Made by a program: the position numbers and the translations under genes. From Bacteroidales bacterium (GTDB taxonomy: Bacteria > Bacteroidota > Bacteroidia > Bacteroidales > UBA3663): a stretch of DNA of 64,000 nucleotides. Shown here piece by piece: positions 35,931-44,410 of this stretch. The notes below the pieces were generated by a model, which worked only from the letters and a program-made list of their open reading frames with translations, ran no database searches and had not been told where the DNA came from. The stretch's first letter is position 1; each line of letters begins with the position of its first letter. The stretch spans positions 1 through 64,000 of the forward strand of contig JAFYZW010000057.1 of the NCBI GenBank assembly GCA_017548545.1. Reading direction: 5' to 3'.

Positions 35931-38426
35931 ATGTTACAAAGAAACTGTTTTGACTATGTTGAAAAAGTCACTTACTCCCAGGGATGCAAGATCTGTACCC
36001 GGGAAGATTTCGAGAGAATGCTCGACGATGGCAACGTCAAACGCAACTGCGAAAGTGTGGCAGCCATCAGAGACAAGGAGACACCCGACATGACCGATGA
36101 GGAACGCAAAAACCTGAAGGAAACTGCTAATCTGATCAAGAAAGAAAATAAGGCTATCGTCTTCCATGGTCATTCGGAGACCGGACAGCGAAAGAACGAA
36201 TGCATGACACCGAGTCCCTGGTGCTGCATGGACATCGACAATGTGGACGACCCACGCGAATGTTTCGAGAGGATACGTCCTGCACTCGAAGGCATGAATT
36301 GCCCACTCGCTTTCATTAGCCCTTCCAACCGAGGATTCAAGTTCCTGCTGCCAATGGTTGAAGGTATGGACCGCAAGGAAGTACAAAAGTATTTCGCCGA
36401 TGTGCTGCATCTGCCGAGCTACGACTCCACACCCGACCTTGCACGATGCTGCTTCATGGTGCCACGTGCCAACCTCCTCCTCTACAAGCCCGACGAGCTC
36501 TTCGCTCCTGAAGTGGAGTTGCTTCCCAATCCTTCCTGCCCAGGTGCTGTTGTGCCCTACGAGGAGATCGAACCCGTCATCGAGGACGCAGAGATCATCG
36601 AGGACAACATTGAGGAACCTACTGCCAAGACTGACCCCAATGCCGAGATCACCTATCACAGCATTCCATTGAGCCGCATTATCTCGACCTATTGGATTGT
36701 CAACAATGGTGGCAATACTCCGGTGAACGGCGAACGCAATGACCTGACCTACGAACTTGCATTGTCGGTGCGTCACATCTGCGACTACAATCGCGAAGTC
36801 ATGCTGCGAGTCATTCCTCAATACGACGGCTTGCCCGATGCTGAGCGAATCGCTTGTATCGACAGCGCTTTGAAACGTCCACGTTCGAAAATGCCCGAGA
36901 AGATGCTCAAGACCCTCAACTTCCTTCGCAAGGAGGAGCGCGACAATTTGGAGTTCCAGCAAAGTCTGCTCGACATTGAGGAAGACTACAACTGCTATCA
37001 CATCAATCAGATTATTACAGCCTTTGCCCAACCTTCGGCACATGTCAAAGGAATGCCTCGAAGTGAATATCGTTTGCTTCCCGCTGGATTACGCGAGACG
37101 CTCGAATCACTCCCTGACAACGTGGCTATGGTGGTGATTGTTGCAGTGGGCCCCATGATCGGTGTACTAGCAACCAATGTTCGTCTGAGGATTCGTGACG
37201 AAGAACCCAAGGCACTCTGTTTACAGAGCTATGTAATCGGTAATTCGGGTTCGGGCAAGTCACGCATCGACAAGGTGGACGAGTTGTGGATGAAGACATG
37301 GCGTGCAAAACAAGCCATCGAAATCGAAAAGGAGCGTGTCTTTGAGGAACAGCGTCGAGCCAAGCGCAATGCCAAGGACCAACCCAAGGACCCAAAGGCA
37401 AAAATACTCGAATTGTCGGCACGTACTTCCACTTCGATGGTGCTGATTCGACTTGAAAATGCCGATGGTGCTATGTGCTACACCTATGTGCAGGAAGTGG
37501 ATATGGGCACGGCAAACGGAGGACAAACCTTCAACAAGGATCTTGGTGTCATCAGCCGTCAAGCTTTTGACGAAAGCAAGTATGACACTTCGTACATGAA
37601 CACCGACACAGGCACTCGAAACATACCTCATGTACGATGGAACACCTTGAAGTGCGGCACTCCTGATGCCCTCTATCGCGCACAGAAAGGTTACCTCAAT
37701 GGTGAAATCCAGCGCCTGGCCATTGGCAGCATGCCCGACAACACTTTTGCACCGTTCAAGTCGATGAAGCCTCGAAGCCAGAAGTCAATTGACCATATCA
37801 TCGCCTATTCCTCACTCATCCAATTGATGCAAGGCGAAGTACGACTCCCGCTTCTCGAACAAGCTGGATTGGATTGGCTCGAACGCGTACGATTGGAATC
37901 TTTGCGTGAAGATGACGAAGTGAAAGCAGGATTACGTATGCGAATCCCTATCATTGCCGAACGTATCTGCTGCGGCTTGATGTTGGCACAATTTGCACGA
38001 TGGTTGATGGCCCAGCTCGATGAACGAAAAGGCGAGTTGCCGAAGTGGGCAGGTGGCTGCAAGACCGCCGAACAGTATCTGATGACACACCCCGATGCTG
38101 TACCCGAACATCTTCCAAAGTTCCAGAACGTGGCTTGGTACACAATGATGAGTTGCCTCTGCGACTATCTGCATGAACAGATCTTGTTTTACTTCCGCTC
38201 CAGGATTACACGCAGCCGCGCTTCCGACGACTATATCGAGCCCCGCACCTATCGCACGGCAAATGACAGCATCTTCGACCAACTGCCAAAGGAGTTCGAC
38301 GATTCCGACCTGATCAAGTGCAAGAATGGCAATAAGGAGGCCGCTCGTTCACTCCGTCGCCGCTGGATCAAACATGGCTTGATCAAGTTGGGCGAGTCAC
38401 AAGGACACTACGTCAAGTGCAGCTAA
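35931..38426 (+). CDS. VirE N-terminal domain / DUF3987 primase-helicase-like protein
   Basis: 831 aa. Residues about 60-200 match the VirE N-terminal (BT4734-like) domain with WCCMDIDNVDDP, PLAFISPSNRGFKFLLP and DSTPDLARCCFMVP, a primase-related fold. Residues about 380-770 match DUF3987, with the Walker A motif GNSGSGKS (437-444) and the acidic YVQEVDMG that may serve as Walker B. Such proteins occur widely in Bacteroidetes, often in accessory DNA, and probably act in nucleic-acid processing; the exact role is unproven. No signal peptide; cytoplasmic. Upstream are a candidate operator and GC-rich repeats; a terminator follows. No integrase or transfer gene is present. Confidence 0.85.
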   Translation: MLQRNCFDYVEKVTYSQGCKICTREDFERMLDDGNVKRNCESVAAIRDKETPDMTDEERKNLKETANLIKKENKAIVFHGHSETGQRKNECMTPSPWCCMDIDNVDDPRECFERIRPALEGMNCPLAFISPSNRGFKFLLPMVEGMDRKEVQKYFADVLHLPSYDSTPDLARCCFMVPRANLLLYKPDELFAPEVELLPNPSCPGAVVPYEEIEPVIEDAEIIEDNIEEPTAKTDPNAEITYHSIPLSRIISTYWIVNNGGNTPVNGERNDLTYELALSVRHICDYNREVMLRVIPQYDGLPDAERIACIDSALKRPRSKMPEKMLKTLNFLRKEERDNLEFQQSLLDIEEDYNCYHINQIITAFAQPSAHVKGMPRSEYRLLPAGLRETLESLPDNVAMVVIVAVGPMIGVLATNVRLRIRDEEPKALCLQSYVIGNSGSGKSRIDKVDELWMKTWRAKQAIEIEKERVFEEQRRAKRNAKDQPKDPKAKILELSARTSTSMVLIRLENADGAMCYTYVQEVDMGTANGGQTFNKDLGVISRQAFDESKYDTSYMNTDTGTRNIPHVRWNTLKCGTPDALYRAQKGYLNGEIQRLAIGSMPDNTFAPFKSMKPRSQKSIDHIIAYSSLIQLMQGEVRLPLLEQAGLDWLERVRLESLREDDEVKAGLRMRIPIIAERICCGLMLAQFARWLMAQLDERKGELPKWAGGCKTAEQYLMTHPDAVPEHLPKFQNVAWYTMMSCLCDYLHEQILFYFRSRITRSRASDDYIEPRTYRTANDSIFDQLPKEFDDSDLIKCKNGNKEAARSLRRRWIKHGLIKLGESQGHYVKCS

Positions 38427-38480
38427 GAAGTGAATAGACACTTTGTTCGAGGTTCCTTCAGTAATTGAATAATCTTTAAT

Positions 38481-38523
38481 GTACCATGAATCGGTGATAA
38501 AAAATCGATTCATGGTACTTTCA
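38481..38523. terminator. terminator after the DUF3987 gene
   Basis: GTACCATGAATCG (38481-38493) pairs with CGATTCATGGTAC (38506-38518), followed by T-rich DNA. Confidence 0.75.
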
Positions 38524-38577
38524 TTTCAATTTGAAGAAAAAAGAGGATGAAAATTTGGTAATGTAGATTTATGTTCA

Positions 38578-38585
38578 TATCTTTG
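38578..38585 (+). promoter_or_regulatory. -7 box of the second susC operon
   Basis: TATCTTTG, 28 nt before the ATG at 38614. Confidence 0.6.
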
Positions 38586-38613
38586 CAACGAAAATAGCAA
38601 CAATATTTCTACT

Positions 38614-41328
38614 ATGAAAACTATTTCGAAACGAAAGATTACCTTATGTCTTCTCTTGTCATTGATTGTCACGACTGGGCTTGAGGCACAGAATCGTAGT
38701 TTTGTTTTGTCGGAAGACAGTACACGCCACATTGGCGGTTCGACCGTAGTCATCGACCAGAAGAGGATGAACCGTGGTCTGATGACCAATTCCCTGCAAG
38801 CACTTACGGGACAGGCTGCTGGCTTGAATGTGCAGACATCGGGTGCCAATCGCATGGCAATGTTGAACAGTGTGCGTCTGCGTGGCACAACCTCGTTGAC
38901 CGGTGGTAACGAACCGTTGGTAATCATCGATGGCGTCTATAGCAACCTTTCTGCCCTCTCGGGTATCTATCCTGCCGATATCGAGAGCTTCACCATCCTC
39001 AAGAATGCGGCCGAGACTGCTCCCTACGGCTCGCAGGGTGCTTCGGGTGTGATAGTGGTGACCACCAAGAAGGGGCAGGGTGCACAGTTCCACATTTCGT
39101 ACGACGGCAACATCGGCTTCGAAGCAGCCTACAAGCAGCTCGACATGCTCGACGCTAACGAGTATGTGGCTACGGCGCGACAACTGCATAAGCCTTATGT
39201 GGATGGCGGCAACGACACCGACTTCCAGCGTGCCCTGCGCCGCACTGGCTTTGCACAGAACCATCATATCGCCTTCAGCGGTGGCAGCGACAAACAGCAG
39301 TATCGCGCCTCGTTGGCCTACATGGGCGAGAACACGGTGATCAGGAACAACGGGTACCACAATTTCGCTGCCAAGCTCGACGTGTCGCAACAGGCCTTCG
39401 ACGACATTATGACCATTGATCTCGGCGTGGTGGGCAGCAGCCAGCGCAACAACGATATCTTCGACGAACAGAAACTATTCTATTCGGCAGCCTCACAGAA
39501 CCCCACCTATCCCAATGGCCGCAATGCCAACGGTGGCTGGGACTGGAACATCAATGCCACACAGATCAACAATCCGCTGGCCTTGCTTGCCGAAGAGGAC
39601 AAGGACAAGATCCTGACCTTCAACTCACACATCAAGCTCAACTATCGCATCGGCAAGGAATGGAATGTGACTGCCTTTGGTTCCTATTCGTTCATCTCGT
39701 CCGAGAACTCGCAGTTCAAGCCCACCTGGGTATGGGCACACGGACAGGCTGATCGCTCCGAGACCAAGACTGAAGCGTGGCTGGGCAACATCGCTGTCAA
39801 CTGGACACATGATTGGGACGTGCATCACATTGCCGTGAAGCAGATGACCGAATATCAATCGCACACCATTACGGCCTTCAATGCTACGGTGAGGGGATTG
39901 AGCCATAACTCGGTGACCAACAATAATCTTGCGGCGGGCAGCATGCGGCAATATGGCGCCACGGGAAGCAGCTATTCGAACGATGCCCTGCTCTCGTTCC
40001 TGACTCAGGTCGATTACCGCCTGATGGACAAATATACGTTCACCGTAAATGCGCGTGTGGATGGCAGTTCGATGTTCGCCGACGACCACAAATGGGGACT
40101 CTTCCCCTCGCTTTCGGCTACATGGGATTTGCGCAAGGAATCTTTCTTCGAAGACTTTGATTGGCTCAGCCAGCTGAAGCTTCGTGCAGGTTCGGGCATC
40201 TCGGGTAACCTGGGTGGCATCACGGCCTACAACACCTTGGCTTTGCTATATCCTACTGGACTTGTGCCCTGGTACGGCAATTCAGTAGTTACCTACACAC
40301 CGAAGACCAACCCCAATCCCGATCTGCATTGGGAACGTCGCAGCTCGTACAACATCGGTGCCGACATGGGCTTCTTCAAGAATCTGGTGGTGCTGACAGT
40401 CGAGTATTATCATTCGAAAACTCACGACATGCTTTATCTCTACGATGTGCCTGTGCCACCCTACACCTTCGACAAGATGCTTGCCAACCTGGGCCGTATG
40501 AGCAACAAGGGCTTCGAGATGGGAATCGGCTACACGCCAATTCATAAGCGCGACATGGAGCTCAACATCAACTTCAACATGTCGTACCAGAAGAACAAAC
40601 TCATCTCGCTGAGCGGCAATTACAACGGCACTTATTTCTCGGCACCTGACATGTCGAGCATTGCAAGCCTGAATGGCGCTGGTTTCCATGGCGGCAACAA
40701 CAACATCGTCTATCAGATTGTCGGACAACCGTTGGGTGTCTTCTATCTGCCCCACTGCCTGGGCTTGAAGACGGAGTTCGATGGGACTACATGCTACGAA
40801 ATAGAGGATCTTGACGGCAACGGACGCATCAACATCGAGGACGGTGGCGACCGCTACATCGCTGGACAAGCCACCCCGAAATGGACCTTGGGTTCGAACA
40901 TCAGCTTCCGATACTTCGACTTCGACATCTCGCTGCAGATGAACGGTGCCTTCGGACACAAGATCTACAATGGCACAAGCCTTTCGTATATGAACATGCG
41001 AGGCTTTCCCGACTACAATGTGCTGACCGATGCGCCCCAGTATAACATCTATGACCAGACGGCCACCGACTATTGGTTGGAGCGTGGCGACTACCTTAAC
41101 TTCGACTACCTCACCGTGGGATATACATTCCCCGAGAAGTTGCTGACCCGTTACATTAACGCCCTGCGCCTGTCGCTTTCGATCAACAACCTGGCAACCA
41201 TCACCGGCTACAGCGGTTTGACTCCGATGATCAACAGCTTTGCCGTGAACAGCACCATGGGCATCGACGACAAGCGTAGCTATCCTCCCTATCGTTCTTA
41301 TAGCTTAGGGTTCAGCATTCAGTTCTGA
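38614..41328 (+). CDS. short SusC-family TonB-dependent transporter
   Basis: 904 aa, about 100-140 shorter than usual SusC proteins. Signal peptide 1-25 (ending LEAQ). The carboxypeptidase-like regulatory domain is absent: the protein goes directly to the plug with SLQALTGQAAGLNVQTSG, SVRLRGTTSLTGGNEPLVIIDGVYS and APYGSQGASGVIVVTTKKGQG. The barrel follows and ends LGFSIQF, with an aromatic terminus. It imports an unknown ligand across the outer membrane together with the SusD-like protein encoded next. There are no enzymes, sensor or anti-sigma gene beside it. Confidence 0.92.
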   Translation: MKTISKRKITLCLLLSLIVTTGLEAQNRSFVLSEDSTRHIGGSTVVIDQKRMNRGLMTNSLQALTGQAAGLNVQTSGANRMAMLNSVRLRGTTSLTGGNEPLVIIDGVYSNLSALSGIYPADIESFTILKNAAETAPYGSQGASGVIVVTTKKGQGAQFHISYDGNIGFEAAYKQLDMLDANEYVATARQLHKPYVDGGNDTDFQRALRRTGFAQNHHIAFSGGSDKQQYRASLAYMGENTVIRNNGYHNFAAKLDVSQQAFDDIMTIDLGVVGSSQRNNDIFDEQKLFYSAASQNPTYPNGRNANGGWDWNINATQINNPLALLAEEDKDKILTFNSHIKLNYRIGKEWNVTAFGSYSFISSENSQFKPTWVWAHGQADRSETKTEAWLGNIAVNWTHDWDVHHIAVKQMTEYQSHTITAFNATVRGLSHNSVTNNNLAAGSMRQYGATGSSYSNDALLSFLTQVDYRLMDKYTFTVNARVDGSSMFADDHKWGLFPSLSATWDLRKESFFEDFDWLSQLKLRAGSGISGNLGGITAYNTLALLYPTGLVPWYGNSVVTYTPKTNPNPDLHWERRSSYNIGADMGFFKNLVVLTVEYYHSKTHDMLYLYDVPVPPYTFDKMLANLGRMSNKGFEMGIGYTPIHKRDMELNINFNMSYQKNKLISLSGNYNGTYFSAPDMSSIASLNGAGFHGGNNNIVYQIVGQPLGVFYLPHCLGLKTEFDGTTCYEIEDLDGNGRINIEDGGDRYIAGQATPKWTLGSNISFRYFDFDISLQMNGAFGHKIYNGTSLSYMNMRGFPDYNVLTDAPQYNIYDQTATDYWLERGDYLNFDYLTVGYTFPEKLLTRYINALRLSLSINNLATITGYSGLTPMINSFAVNSTMGIDDKRSYPPYRSYSLGFSIQF

Positions 41329-41330
41329 AT

Positions 41331-41365
41331 CAATTAACAATTAATAATTAACCAATAACAATTGA
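41331..41365 (+). repeat. five-unit 7-nt tandem repeat before susD
   Basis: Five heptads with consensus CAATTAA: units 1 and 2 are exact, unit 3 TAATTAA, unit 4 CCAATAA, unit 5 CAATTGA. They begin 2 nt after the susC stop and fill the intercistronic gap. Confidence 0.75.
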
Positions 41366-41370
41366 TTGTT

Positions 41371-43017
41371 GTGAAACGATATTTTTTGATTCTTGTTACG
41401 ACGATGGCAGGCATGACGCTGACATCTTGCCTCGATGAATATCCCAAAGGAGAGGTCGAGGAGGCCGATGCCTACACTTCGGTAGCATATATCGAACGCG
41501 ATCTGGTGGGTGACCTTTATAATTATATAGGTGGCAGTAGTCCGAGCCATGGCCTGCAAGGTACGATACGTGGCGTCTATGACTGGAATTCAGTGACCAC
41601 CGACGAGCAGATGATGCCTGTGCGTGGTGCCGACTGGGACGATGGTGGCTTCTGGAACCGACTCTACAATCACAAGTGGACGGCATCAGATGGCGAATTG
41701 AGCAGCACTTGGAAATACCTCTACGAGGTGATCTCGCGTTGCAATCGTTCGCTCTACTTCATCGACCGCTATCGTTATCGCCTGGTGCTTACCAACGAGC
41801 AATACGAGGCATTCACCGCCGAAGTGCGAGGACTACGTGCCATGTTCTATTTCTATACGATGGACATGTTTGGCAACATCCCGCTGGTGACCGACTACAA
41901 TACTCCGGTGTCCGACATCCGCCAGAGCACCCGTAGCGAAGTCTTCCGCTTTATCTTCAACGAACTGCAAGAAGTGGCTCCTTACCTGAAGAATGAACGT
42001 AGCAACGAATTGGGCGACTATTACGGACGTTTTACCCGTCCTGCAGCGTATTTCCTTTTGGCCAAGCTTGCCCTGAATGCAGAGATCTATTGCGATGACG
42101 ATTGGACCGATGGTATTCGTCCCGATGGCCGTAAACTCACCTTTATCGTTGATGATAAAGATCTTAATGCTTGGGAAACAGTCGTGTATTATTGTCAGGA
42201 GATCTATGACTTGGGTTATCGATTGGAGGAGTATTACGGCACGAACTTCTCCATTCACAACGAAGGCTCGAAGGAGAACATCTTTGTCATACCAATGGAC
42301 AATACCCTCTACAACAATCGCTTCCATTATATCTTCCGCAGTCTTCATGCTGCTCATGGTGGAGCAATCGGTTGGGGCACCGAGAACGGTACGTGTGCAA
42401 CTATCAGCACCATGAATGCCTACGGTATCATTGAAGATAATCCCAGCAGGCGTGATCCTGGAGAAATTGACTCACGGTACTATTTCAACTTCCATTCCGA
42501 CACCGTGCTCGTCAAGGGTCAGAAGGTGAACGATGGCTACGGCAACGTACTGGTGTATCATCCACTCGAGGTAGCCGAAAACCTGACAGGCTCCCTCTTC
42601 GAACGCAATGGTGGAGCACGCATGGCAAAGTATGAGACCGACTTCACGGCATCGGAGGACGGCACATTGCAAAACAACGACATCGTACTGTTCCGCTATG
42701 CCGATGTGTTGTTGATGCAAGCCGAGGCCAAGGTGCGCAATGGTGGCAGCGGTCAGGAGGAGCTGGACCTTGTCCGCAGTCGTGTGCATGAAAAACTACG
42801 TGAAGCCACGCTAGACAACTTGCTCACCGAACGTCTGCTGGAACTTATGTGGGAAGGTTGGCGTCGCAACGACCTCATCCGTTTCGGCAAGTTCACCGAG
42901 CCCTACGATAACCGAATGAATGCAGTTGTGGACAACACGGGCTACACTACGGTCTTCCCTATTACGGGCGATGTGCTCAGCCTCAATCCGAATATGGTAC
43001 AGAATCCCGGCTACTGA
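41371..43017 (+). CDS. SusD-family lipoprotein with a probable GTG start
   Basis: 548 aa from the GTG at 41371 (read as MKRYFLILVTTMAG). No ATG precedes the signal peptide; a TTG at 41362 is the other option, adding three residues. The lipobox MTLTSC gives Cys at about residue 20. SusD features: RGLRAMFYFYTMDMFGNIPLVTDY, RPAAYFLLAKLALNAEIY, FRYADVLLMQAEAKVRNGG and ERLLELMWEGWRRNDLIRFGKF. It is a surface ligand-binding partner of the short SusC. A terminator lies 64 nt downstream, ending the two-gene operon. The ligand is unknown. Confidence 0.9.
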   Translation: MKRYFLILVTTMAGMTLTSCLDEYPKGEVEEADAYTSVAYIERDLVGDLYNYIGGSSPSHGLQGTIRGVYDWNSVTTDEQMMPVRGADWDDGGFWNRLYNHKWTASDGELSSTWKYLYEVISRCNRSLYFIDRYRYRLVLTNEQYEAFTAEVRGLRAMFYFYTMDMFGNIPLVTDYNTPVSDIRQSTRSEVFRFIFNELQEVAPYLKNERSNELGDYYGRFTRPAAYFLLAKLALNAEIYCDDDWTDGIRPDGRKLTFIVDDKDLNAWETVVYYCQEIYDLGYRLEEYYGTNFSIHNEGSKENIFVIPMDNTLYNNRFHYIFRSLHAAHGGAIGWGTENGTCATISTMNAYGIIEDNPSRRDPGEIDSRYYFNFHSDTVLVKGQKVNDGYGNVLVYHPLEVAENLTGSLFERNGGARMAKYETDFTASEDGTLQNNDIVLFRYADVLLMQAEAKVRNGGSGQEELDLVRSRVHEKLREATLDNLLTERLLELMWEGWRRNDLIRFGKFTEPYDNRMNAVVDNTGYTTVFPITGDVLSLNPNMVQNPGY

Positions 43018-43081
43018 TACTTTTCACTGATCGCTTCGCAAGTATTTTTATCACGAATTTGCGAATTAGAGAAAAAAAGTA

Positions 43082-43120
43082 ACCCACTCGATTTTAGTTT
43101 ATGTCGAGTGGGTATTTTTT
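43082..43120. terminator. terminator after the second susD
   Basis: ACCCACTCGA (43082-43091) pairs with TCGAGTGGGT (43104-43113), followed by ATTTTTTAA. It stands between convergent genes. Confidence 0.8.
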
Positions 43121-43132
43121 AATAATATTCAG

Positions 43133-44263
43133 TTATCGTAAAGTGTAACCGCCCCAGTTGAACGAGATGGTAAGATTGAGGGCGGGAGTCCAACCAATAT
43201 CGTCGTAGTAAGTCATGCTGAAATAGGGTTTGAGGCGGATGGCACGATAACCCACATCAGCCAGATCGTTCGAGAATGCCGAATTAATGTTGACGCGACG
43301 ATTGAGGAAGATGTCGAACATCATACCTGCGCAAAGCGAGAAGCCATCCTTCTCGGGATTGTCACCTTCGTAATCCTTACCGAGCGGATGATTAAAGCCA
43401 TTCGCACCGATGCCGATGTAGGGGTAGGTCTGGAAATGTGCGTTCTGTGCGGCAAGATAAGCGTAGGTCAGATACACCTGAAAGTAGTTAAGCGATTCTC
43501 CCTCATAGATCCAACCGTTATGAGTCCAGACATCCTGCTTGGCATCGCCACTGAACCCCAATGACAGGTCCATGCCCCAGAGGTGCCGGTTCCATCCCAA
43601 TCCAAAGCCCAAATTGAACCCGAAGGTTTGTTTGTAATAGTCAGATATGGGGAACATGGAACTGGCTCCGACATAAAATTCGCCAGAGAAATGCTGTGTG
43701 GTATTGTCGAGCACCTGTACGGGATCGAAGTATGTGCGCTCAAGGTCGAGGGCAATGTCGGCAGCATAATAGGGTAGCTTTGTACCATCGGTGCCATTGC
43801 GGGTTTCTTCCCTTATCTCCCTGGCACGCTTGTCGAACTGGCGGCGATAGAATGAACGCAGCTGTTGGTAAGTGTAATCGGTATTCTTGTTCAGTTCGAT
43901 GGTAGCACGACGGCTGTAGAGTTCCAGCATATCGAACAGCAGCTGATTGTACTGGAGCATGGCATCAGTCTTGAACTGCGGTAAGGTCCACGACTCCGTC
44001 TGGTCGAAGTAAGTGGTGAACTTGGGATAGGTATAGGTGGTGTTGCCTATCTTCTGCTTGCCTTGGCTATACTCTGTATTCCAAGAAAACATATTGATGG
44101 CGGTGTCACCTTTTGCTTCGCCCAGGAATTCATCCCAAGAAAGTTTTCCTGCATCCCAGGGACGCATAGACTGCTCAATACTTTGTGCCGAGAGTGTTGT
44201 GCCGAGCAACGAAGCGACAATCGTTGATGCGGCAATAGATATTCTCAAGATTGATTTCTTCAT
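43133..44263 (-). CDS. secreted outer-membrane-type protein of unknown function
   Basis: 376 aa. Signal peptide 1-26 (ending LSAQ). The N-terminal half (about 30-190) is a soluble helical domain with SWDEFLGEAKGD and YYAADIALDLERTYFDP. The C-terminal half (about 195-376) alternates polar and aromatic residues as in a beta-barrel and ends NLTISFNWGGYTLR. The barrel resembles DUF3575-type outer membrane proteins, but I am not sure of the family. It has its own promoter and stands apart from its neighbours. Confidence 0.7.
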   Translation of the reverse strand: MKKSILRISIAASTIVASLLGTTLSAQSIEQSMRPWDAGKLSWDEFLGEAKGDTAINMFSWNTEYSQGKQKIGNTTYTYPKFTTYFDQTESWTLPQFKTDAMLQYNQLLFDMLELYSRRATIELNKNTDYTYQQLRSFYRRQFDKRAREIREETRNGTDGTKLPYYAADIALDLERTYFDPVQVLDNTTQHFSGEFYVGASSMFPISDYYKQTFGFNLGFGLGWNRHLWGMDLSLGFSGDAKQDVWTHNGWIYEGESLNYFQVYLTYAYLAAQNAHFQTYPYIGIGANGFNHPLGKDYEGDNPEKDGFSLCAGMMFDIFLNRRVNINSAFSNDLADVGYRAIRLKPYFSMTYYDDIGWTPALNLTISFNWGGYTLR

Positions 44264-44327
44264 TTTGATGACTTTTGAATTAGGAAATTTTGATTAACAA
44301 TAGTAGTTTATTTGATTTTTTGCGCCG

Positions 44328-44335
44328 CAAAGATA
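44328..44335 (-). promoter_or_regulatory. -7 box of the 376-aa gene
   Basis: TATCTTTG on the minus strand, about 64 nt before the ATG at 44263. Confidence 0.6.
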
Positions 44336-44410
44336 CACTCTTATTTTGAATCTACAAAGAAAAACGGAGGAAATTTCTATTCCCCCGTTTCTTTTTCATT
44401 CGATTTGACC

